A DNA stretch of 64,000 bases from positions 62,001 through 126,000 of the forward strand of contig QPMI01000503.1 in NCBI GenBank assembly GCA_004431415.1. The letters are read 5' to 3'. Origin of the DNA: Cyanophora paradoxa. Its lineage: Eukaryota > Glaucocystophyceae > Cyanophorales > Cyanophoraceae. Of this stretch, positions 56,941-64,000 are shown in pieces. The notes under the pieces were generated by a model. That model had not been told where the DNA came from, ran no database searches, and saw only the letters and a list, made by a program, of their open reading frames with translations. A program made the position numbers and the translations under genes. The number at the start of each line of letters is the position of its first letter. Position 1 is the first letter of the stretch.

Positions 56941-59930
56941 TTACGCCTTGCGGCGGACAAGGCGGAACGGGACGGGCGGCACGGGCCTCAGCACGCCCGT
57001 CATCTGCCCGCCGCACCCGGGTGCGGCCGTCAGTACTAGCAGCTGGTTGTGGCGGAGACTCTGAGACAGCGTCGCGCATACGTATACTGCGGACCTGGCG
57101 GGGGTTAGTGGCCGGCTCCCCTAGGACCTCCACCTCGAATCGGTCCAGGAGGAGGCACGCCAGGATCTGCAAGGGGTACGACAGTCAGGAGGGCGGAGGG
57201 GGAAGTGAGCACTGCGGCAGGCGTACGCGCGCACTCGGAACTCGAGGTACACGATCTTCTGCCCAGGGCAGGGGTGCCGCCCCGCACCGAAGACGATGTT
57301 CGTACCCGGCTCCTTGCCTGACGGCGGCGCGTACGTATACAGTTCAGCGTTGGGAGACGGCAGAAGATCTAGAGGGGGGCGGCGCGCCGTCTCGGGTCCA
57401 GCGGGAGGGATCGAATTTGAGGGGGTCGGGGTACACGTTTTCGTTGAGGTTGATCGAATTCCACAGGAAGAGGCAGAGGCGGCCCTCCGGAATGCAGTAC
57501 CCCCCGAACTCGATGTCCGACGAGGCGCGGCGGAAGGAGAGGCCGGGGGCCCCCGTCCGGACGAGCTCGTTCACGATGCTGCCCCAGTGTGAGTTGGAGA
57601 GGAGGGGGAATGAAGCGCGAGGGGGTACCCGATGAGGCCCTCGACGCGGTTGACCGCCTCGACGGTTACCCCCCCGCATTCTTCGACCCCCGCCCGCCAC
57701 TCGTCCAGAATCTGACATCATGCCCTTAGCCTTAGCCAGGATTCGGGGAGGCCTTGAACGGGTGCGCGCCCTCTTCCGGGTCGCGGCGTCCTTTGCGAGG
57801 TGGTACACCACCCATCCAACGGAGGGCGCCGTGTTGGACTGCCGGGGTGCGTGGATTCAGAGGAGGGGGGGAGGATGCGCCCGGCCGCCCTGAGCCTCGA
57901 GGGGCGCACCACTGCTGCGAAGAGTTGCCCGAAGAAGATTGCGAAGATCTCAGGGGGGATGGAATCAGCTTGGGGTACCGGATTTGGGGATTCGGGGAAG
58001 GGGGTTACCTCCGTCTCGTCGAAGGTGCCGTCCGGGCGGCACACCTGCGGGCAGGAGGGCGAGTTCGGCGGGGGTACAGGGTACGGGTCGGCAAGGGAGG
58101 GCGAGTACCAGGGGGTCCTGTACTGTCAAGCTGATCACGTCGCTCCTGCGGGCGGCCGCCGGGCGGCAGATCGGGCCAGGTCCGCTGGCCGGCCGAGCGG
58201 CGGGCGCGGCGCGGCGCACGCCCTAAGGGACCCCTCAGCATCCGTCTTGTTCGCCGCCCGGTCCGCCTTTCTCTTCAGCAGAAGCTGCGCACCGGCCATC
58301 GGTGAGGAAGCCCGTTGAAGGGGGACAGAAGCCGCGCGGGGGGTACGCGCGCCCGCTTGCCGAGGTCGACGACGGTTCGGATGGCGGCGCGCTTCTCGCG
58401 CCAGTTGAGGCCCGTCACGTACCGGCGCGGGCGTCAGGGCTCGAGGCATGGCGGGGAGGACGCGGAGGGGGGTTACTTGAAGGAGTCGAGGAAGCGGCCC
58501 GTCTTCGAGGCGGTCGGCCGGCGAAAGCCCAGGGGCGGGGGGTACGGAGCTTCGAACCTGCTCCGTCGGGTCGAGAACGCTGTACGCCTTTCTGAACCTG
58601 GTCAAGGGGAGGAAGCAATCAGAGAGGAGAGCAGGGGCACAGCGAGTCCGACCGCGCGAACCGCTTGTACTCCTCCGCATCCTCGAAGATCTCGTCTCCG
58701 AACAGGATGCGCGCCTGAGCCATTGCGGATCGCCGAATTCAGAGGTGGCAAGGGGGGGGGGTACACGCCAGGGGGGCTCGCCTGGAGGTCGAACACGACG
58801 TCGTCGAGGAAGGTGAAGAGGTTGGGGTACGTGCAGTCAGTTGGCAGCTCTGTCGAGAACCGTTGAAGAACGCGCCCGCGGGGTGGACTCGAAGGGGGTT
58901 ACGCACTGTCGAGGAACTCCTCGACGGCGCGCGTGATGAGCGAGGTGAAGGCGGGGAACTGGGCCCGGGCGCGTGAGACGGCGAGCTTTGAGGGCCGGGC
59001 GAGGGCCGGAGCCGCAGGGCGGGCTCGAGGGCGAGCTCCGGCAGCCCGCGGCGGGGCCGGGGCGGACCTTATGCGTGGCGACGACGCGGGTGATCATGTG
59101 CGAGCGCTCACGGTCGAACAGCTGCGGCGGTGCGGCGCGGCGCGGCCGGACACGTGCGGGATGAGCACGGGCGGGCATCGTGCATCCCAGCGAGCGCGGC
59201 GCCGGAGTGCTGGGCGAGGCGCACCCCGGGCGGCATGATCTGGCCGACCGAGTCCCGGTACCCTGCGCGAGTTCAGAGGGGCCGTGCCGCAGTGCGGGAC
59301 GGGCGAGCCGAGGGTGGATAGTCGGACACCCTGTATCATGTTCAGCTCCGCAGTGTGGTGGTAGACTCGGCTTGCCTCGGGGCCGGCGAATACGGTGATC
59401 TTCTTGCTTGTGAGGCCGAGCCACAAGCGGAATGAGAAGCACTCGCTGCGAGCCGGGCGTGGGCGGGCGCGGCAAAAGTCAGGCAGGGCGCGCGGCGCGC
59501 GGCAGGGCGCGCGCGGCGGGGGCGAGGTCGGGAGGTCATCGGATGAGCGCGCCCGAAGGACTTGCGGAGTATGCGGTCGAAGAAGCGCGGATCCCGGAGC
59601 CAGGCGAGTATCACACGCAGCTCGGAGGCCTGCGGCGACATGTACTGTAGGCACGTCGACTCGCTCGACGCGCGGGCGGCCGCGACGCGCCGGCAGCCGC
59701 GGCGCCGAGCGAACAACCCGACATCTTATTCGAGTGCGCACGCATGCATGCGCGCGCGGCGCACCTCGGGCGGCTCGGGGAGCTTGTCCGTGTTCGGCGG
59801 CGCTCGGAGCTGCCGCGCTGTCGCCAGCAGCACGGCGACGGACGCGGCGGCGGCGGCGCATCCGAAAGCGACCTGCGACCGTGTGGCGGCGCGGTGAGGC
59901 CATGTTGCGCTGCAGCGCTGGCCAGTGGAG
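56941..59930 (-). CDS. Cytochrome P450
   Basis: Multi-exon gene on the minus strand; the stop is at 56941-56943. A possible membrane anchor (VAFGCAAAAASVAVLLATA) and LPEPPE lie near 59800. Next come LGLTSKKITVFAGPEASRVY (about 59380), AQFPAFTSLITRAVEEFL (about 58930), RILFGDEIFEDAEEYKRF (about 58690) and the K-helix NELVRTGAPGLSFRRA (ELVR, near 57560). YCIPEGRLCLFLWNSINLNE and DPLKFDPSRW follow, then the heme motif FGAGRHPCPGQ near 57280 and the C-terminal GVLRPVPPVPFRLVRRKA. All core P450 elements are present, with the axial Cys intact. The style recalls CYP51 and CYP7-type sterol enzymes, but the substrate cannot be assigned. Start and middle exon borders are approximate. Confidence 0.85.
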
Positions 59931-62860
59931 ACTCGACATGCCGCGGCCGGTGCACGTGGACGGTGGGGTTTAAGTACAGGAGCGGTTACAACTTCAGCTG
60001 CGCACCGGCGACGCCCCGATCCGCCTCAGGATGCCGTCAAGCCGGGATGGGTCCACCAGCGCCATTCTACACTGTACCCTTGACCAGAAGCTGGATCCTT
60101 TTACTGGCCCCCGACAGCCTCCCCGCCGCCGTCCCGTGGGTGCTCTGTGCTCAGCTATTTCATCTGAACCTTTTGAGAACCAGCGCACCCAACCTGTCAG
60201 CTCGGACGTGATCTGTGACTAGTAACTGCCGCAGAGCAGATTGGCTGATCTCAGCTCCGAATCGCCTCCGATCAGTCATATTCACCACGTACACAGCATG
60301 TTGGCCAACGATACACGCTCGCGGCCAGGGCAAGAGCCGATCGAGCTCGCCCCTCCAGGGTCGCCAGCCCTCAACAGAACCCGTGGAGCGATCACTCCGG
60401 TGGGGAACGAGGACGCGCCGCTGATCTGTGCGTCGGGTCCCGGGCGCAGAGGAAATTTAGAGCTCGAGCCGCGCGCGGAGCGTTTTTCACACGTGCGCAG
60501 TCACGTCAAAGCCGTCGCGCAATCCATTGGCACAGGAACGCAAGCAGAAAGCAATTATGGATGCCTGCGTGCGTATGCCCCGCCGGCCCGACCCTTCAGT
60601 TGGCTGCGAGGCTCACAAGGGGCGCCTGGCCCGTGCGCAGGCACCCGGACTGGCGGGCCGCCTTCACTCTCTTATCTCTTTCCTGTTTTGATGCATATAT
60701 ATATACTATGATAAGCTTAAGAGGAGCGGCGTCATTCTTGATTGTGTTCCAGTAGTAGATCTAGAAGGTTTACCTCCCCAGCATGGGGGGCAAATATCCG
60801 AACGCTTAGCTTAAGAGGTGTTCCTAGGGGGCAAAGATTTTTATTTATTTTTTTGATTGTATTCCACTGGGCCAGTAGTAGATCTAGAAGGCATACCTCG
60901 AGCTCCCCAGAGGTTCATAGCTAGGTTCCCCAGATGTAATCAAATTAAGGATTTCTTTTGAAGCGAATGATCATTTCGTATGTGACGTACTGCATTGTGC
61001 TCTTTCTAAGCTACGGGCGCGCGGGACCACTCCTAGACCGTCGAATTCGAAAGTTGGACAAAAGTTGGACGAAAGTTGGACGAAAGTTGGACGAAAGTTG
61101 GACGAAAGTTGGACGAAAGTTGGACGTCGTAATCGCAACGTTAACTTAGCTATAGTAACTCTGATTCCGATCGTAATCGCAACTCTGATTCCGATCGTAA
61201 TCGCAACTCTAGATCTAATTCTGATCGTAATCGCAACTCTAATTCTGCTTTTTCTCTATATCGCTTCAAATTGAAGAATTAAGAAATTCCCCCCCCCTCC
61301 CCCCTCCCCTCCCCCCCCACCCCACCCACCACAAACACACACACACACCTCTGTGACTCTGCTGGAGGGGCACTGCAGCTGTCAGGCTGTGCAGCCACTG
61401 AGCCAGGCTACAGCTAGCCCCAGCCCAGCTTGCAGTGCCATAATCATTCAATGCCATGATGATTCAACTATTGAATGTACATGTTATATATGTTATGCCT
61501 CGTCAACATCACTGTTGTCGCCCTCCCATGGAGCTGCATACGGTGCGATTTCAGAGAGCTTGTGATCCCGATGCATGTCCATTATTCTCAGATTCCCGCC
61601 GAAGTCTGGCTTGAGGAGTCGCCCCAGATCGGATGGCGGTAGGCAGTGCCCCCCGAATCAGCGGGGAGCCTGTGCAGTGCCACAGGAAAGCGACCTCCAG
61701 CAGGCGACACTCGCTCAGAGCCTCCGCCTCTTCCACTGAGAGCGAAGTCTGCCGAGGATCGGTCTGCAGCTGCAGCCTGGCAGAGGAAGGCTGCAGACAA
61801 GGCGCACCAGAGAACAGCGCTCATACGACCAAGTCTGCAGAGCATGCCCGCCTGCCGGTGCAAGCTCCGCAGCCTCAGGAGAGCCGACTGGCTTCAAGAA
61901 AACAATATGCAATAACTGTAAAGACCCTTAAGTACTTGAACAAGAAAGGGTAATAAGAAAAGCAATTCGAATTCGGACGGCTGGACGAATTCGAAAGTTG
62001 GACGAAAGTTGGACGAAAGTTGGACGAGTTGGACGAAAGTTGGACGAAAGTGGAACGAAAGTTGAACGAAAGTGGAACGAAAGTTGAACGAAAGTTGGAC
62101 GAAAGTTGAACGAAAGTTGGACGAAAGTTGGACGAAAGTTGGACGAAAGTTGGACGAAAGTTGGACGAAAGTTGGACGTCGTAATCGCAACGTTAACTTA
62201 GTAACTCTGATTCCGATCGTAATCGCAACTCTGATTCCGATCGTAATCGCAACTCTGATTCCGATCGTAATCGCAACTCTGATTCCGATCGTAATCGCAA
62301 CTCTAGATCTAATTCTGATCGTAATCGCAACTCTAATTCTGCTTTTTCTCTATATCGCTTCAAATTGAAGAATCGTAATCGCAGATCAAAGCTAAGACAT
62401 CCTAATCATAGTAATTATGATCGTAATTGCAGATCTAGATGAAGGACGCCCTAGCTAATCGCGATCGTAATCGCAGATCAAAGCTAAGACGTCCTAATCA
62501 TAGTAATTATGATCGTAATCGCAGATCTAGATGAAGTACGACCTAGCCCTCAGCCTAGAAAGTGCAAGTTTTGCTCAGCACGCGGTTTGGCATGCTCTCG
62601 GCACAATGAAAATCTCATGTTCAACATGTATGAAACCTTGCACAGCTACCGCATCGCTCGAACAGGGCGAATGCCAGTATGCGTAGCATGGGACTTCATT
62701 CCCAGTGCAGGAGATGCACGGACAAGCTGAGCAGGGGGTGATGGCGCCCGCTTGGTCCCGCCGATATCGGCTCTTAGCTCTCAGCTCCCAGCCCGCCGCA
62801 ACCGGTACCGTGATTACGATCGTACTTCGGATCGTAATAGTAATCGTTCTCTGCTGCATA
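59931..62860. repeat. Repeat-rich intergenic region with satellites
   Basis: No gene supported. 60716-60783 and 60812-60906 are diverged copies of one block (CCAGTAGTAGATCTAGAAGG). 61001-61260 and 61975-62370 are two versions of a composite: an 11-base satellite (GAAAGTTGGAC, about 7 and 17 units) then the 24-base GATCGTAAT satellite. 61288-61350 is poly-C and CA-rich. 62379-62435 and 62470-62540 are duplicated (GCAGATCAAAGCTAAGAC). 62769-62848 repeats 23716-23790. Confidence 0.75.
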
Positions 62861-64000
62861 GCTAGAAGGGCCTTGCATAGGCCGCCAAAAGGACCCCTTG
62901 CATTCAGTTTAATGTGAAGTCTCCGAAGAAGGTCGAGCTTGAGGGAGACGAGACTTTCCAGCGCCTGCTTGCCAACCTGCAGACAGTCATTTGGAAGGCA
63001 CTGGGGGCCAGAGGCCAGAGGAAATTAAACGGGCTACCTTTATGGACAGGTCCTCAAGCTTTGGGAGGTGCCCTTCTGCAAAGGCCTTCATGGCGGCAGG
63101 GCCAACTTCTCCGTGAAACATGTGCAGCTCCCGGAGCTCGGACAGCATAGGGATAGCCACGTTCTTTGGTGGGTAATGAATCCGAAGATGTGTCAAAGGA
63201 AGCAGCATCAGCTTCTGCAGAGCCTTTCGATTGCCACAAAGTTCGTTTAGCTTGAGGGACTGGAGCTTTGGAAGTGCACGTGCAATGTAGCCCAAGTGAT
63301 GTTCTTTAATCTCCACTGATTCAGGGAGAGTCAACACTTCGAGCTCTGAGAAAATAGTGAGAGAAAGAGGCAAGAGGATGGAGCAAGAACAGGAGTATGG
63401 AGAGGATGCATGCACACGTGGGAAAGGACTGAGGAGAGCGTACAGCTGCTTGGTCATGTGTCCATCACGGCATCTTACATCCGGGAAGTCGAACTCCCCG
63501 GCATCTTACATCCGAGGAAAACCTGCATTGGTAACGTCTAAAGCACCTGTGCAGGCTCCGACGAACAGCTCCTCATACCAGTTTTGGTTGTCGTAACTGT
63601 CATCCTCATCCTCACTGTCATCTTCGCTTGCCTCCCATCTTCCGAATGCACAAATGCTGACGGAAGCCAGGGGGCTAGCATGCGCGAGAGTGCCGAGCAC
63701 GCGAAGGGCAGCCTCGCCGCATATTGTGCCACGGAAGAACCAGCAATTGATGTAAAGATCGAGCTCCAGACGCTCGACACCGGTGACAAGTCCAGCGCGT
63801 GCTGCACCAGCCATTGCCTCCAGCTGCAGCTGCATCTTGAGCTGTTCTGCTTCGAGCTCTTCCGCGCTCACAGGGATGCCGCGAAAGCTGATCGTGCCCC
63901 ACTTGACGGCGCCAGACTTGAACAGGCGGTAGAGCCGTCTCGACACCATCCAGAGACGCGACTCGCAGATCGCCTCGACCGAGCCGACGTTCTGTATGAT
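62860..64000 (-). CDS. F-box/leucine-rich-repeat protein, 5' end outside the window
   Basis: Read leftward from the window edge: VGSVEAICESRLWMVSRRLY then RLFKSGAVKWGTISF looks like the second half of an F-box. GVERLELDLYINCWFFRG and VLGTLAHASPLASVSICAFG follow, then an acidic insert (SEDDSEDEDDSYDN). After an intron come leucine-rich repeats: LEVLTLPESVEIKEHHL, LPKLQSLKLNELCGN, LMLLPLTHLRIHYPP, LSELRELHMFHGEVG, LPKLEDLSIK. A further exon reads QALESLVSLKLDLLRRLHIK. Such proteins pick substrates for SCF ubiquitin ligases. Start, exact 3' end and repeat number are not visible. Confidence 0.65.

Noticed and set aside
60241-60711. Open frame of 156 codons in the right-hand repeat region
   Set aside because: Composition resembles the repeats around it and no motif was seen.
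61588-61863. Minus-strand ORF with a signal-peptide-like stretch (MSAVLWCALSAAFLCQAAAA)
   Set aside because: It is followed by no conserved sequence, lies between satellites, and the opposite strand is equally open.

Overview
Nuclear DNA of a eukaryote. Nearly every recognisable gene is cut by short introns (about 45-110 bases), and spliced reading frames close exactly when GT-AG or GC-AG boundaries are used. The host looks like a flagellated alga with a primary plastid, most likely a glaucophyte of the Cyanophora type. This is inference. Two proteins with clear plastid families (ALB3/YidC and YCF19/YGGT), plus one unknown, start with a phenylalanine at residue 3 or 4 (MEAF, MAFS, MAFA) and a Ser/Ala/Arg-rich leader with no hydrophobic signal peptide. 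That Phe-type leader is known from glaucophyte and red-algal plastids, and the axonemal dynein light chain DNAL1 argues against a red alga. Coding DNA is GC-rich. The gaps hold AT-richer repeats built on the word GATCGTAAT.

Layout. 1-925 (-): tandem-RRM RNA-binding protein, running off the left edge. 1527-2356 (-): YCF19. 2584-3373 (+): augmin-6-like small protein. 3595-4819 (-): ELO elongase, head to head with ALB3 at 5364-6690 (+). 6.7-9.4 kb: repeats. 9465-11094 (+): START plus GRAM lipid-transfer-type protein. 11532-12531 (+): unknown, probably plastid protein. 12827-13688 (-): SET-domain protein. 14023-15121 (+): V-ATPase subunit D. 15.1-16.8 kb: repeats. 16857-21090 (-): VPS50/syndetin. 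21.7-22.1 kb (+): STN1-like OB-fold. 22.8-23.2 kb (-): OTU-like fragment. 23.2-24.5 kb: repeats.

24.5-48.4 kb is the most unusual part. A very large gene (24494-30259, +) appears to join TPR, PB1-like, LOTUS/OST-HTH, cold-shock, CCCH and RING modules in one protein. Its 3' half, a convergent glutamine-rich gene and the 5' part of the ribosome-biogenesis gene PPAN/SSF1 have been amplified together. This leaves five RING copies (A-E), five Q-rich copies, four truncated PPAN fragments and one intact PPAN at the far end (46367-48449). Copies C, D and E share one frameshift and one chimeric PPAN/RING junction, and copy D carries an 849-base insertion between 14-base direct repeats.

48.9-56.4 kb: DNAL1 (-), RRP43 exosome subunit (+), an unknown Ser/Pro-rich protein with a phage-like domain (-), a coiled-coil and proline-rich protein (+) and the small subunit of serine palmitoyltransferase (+). 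56.9-59.9 kb (-): cytochrome P450. 60-62.9 kb: satellites and dispersed repeats. 62.9-64 kb (-): F-box/LRR protein, cut by the right edge. I saw no rRNA, tRNA or CRISPR array.

The genes are mostly unrelated housekeeping functions: plastid membrane biogenesis, lipid elongation and sphingolipid synthesis, endosomal recycling, V-ATPase, exosome, ribosome biogenesis and cilium. Several are arranged as head-to-head pairs with short shared promoters.
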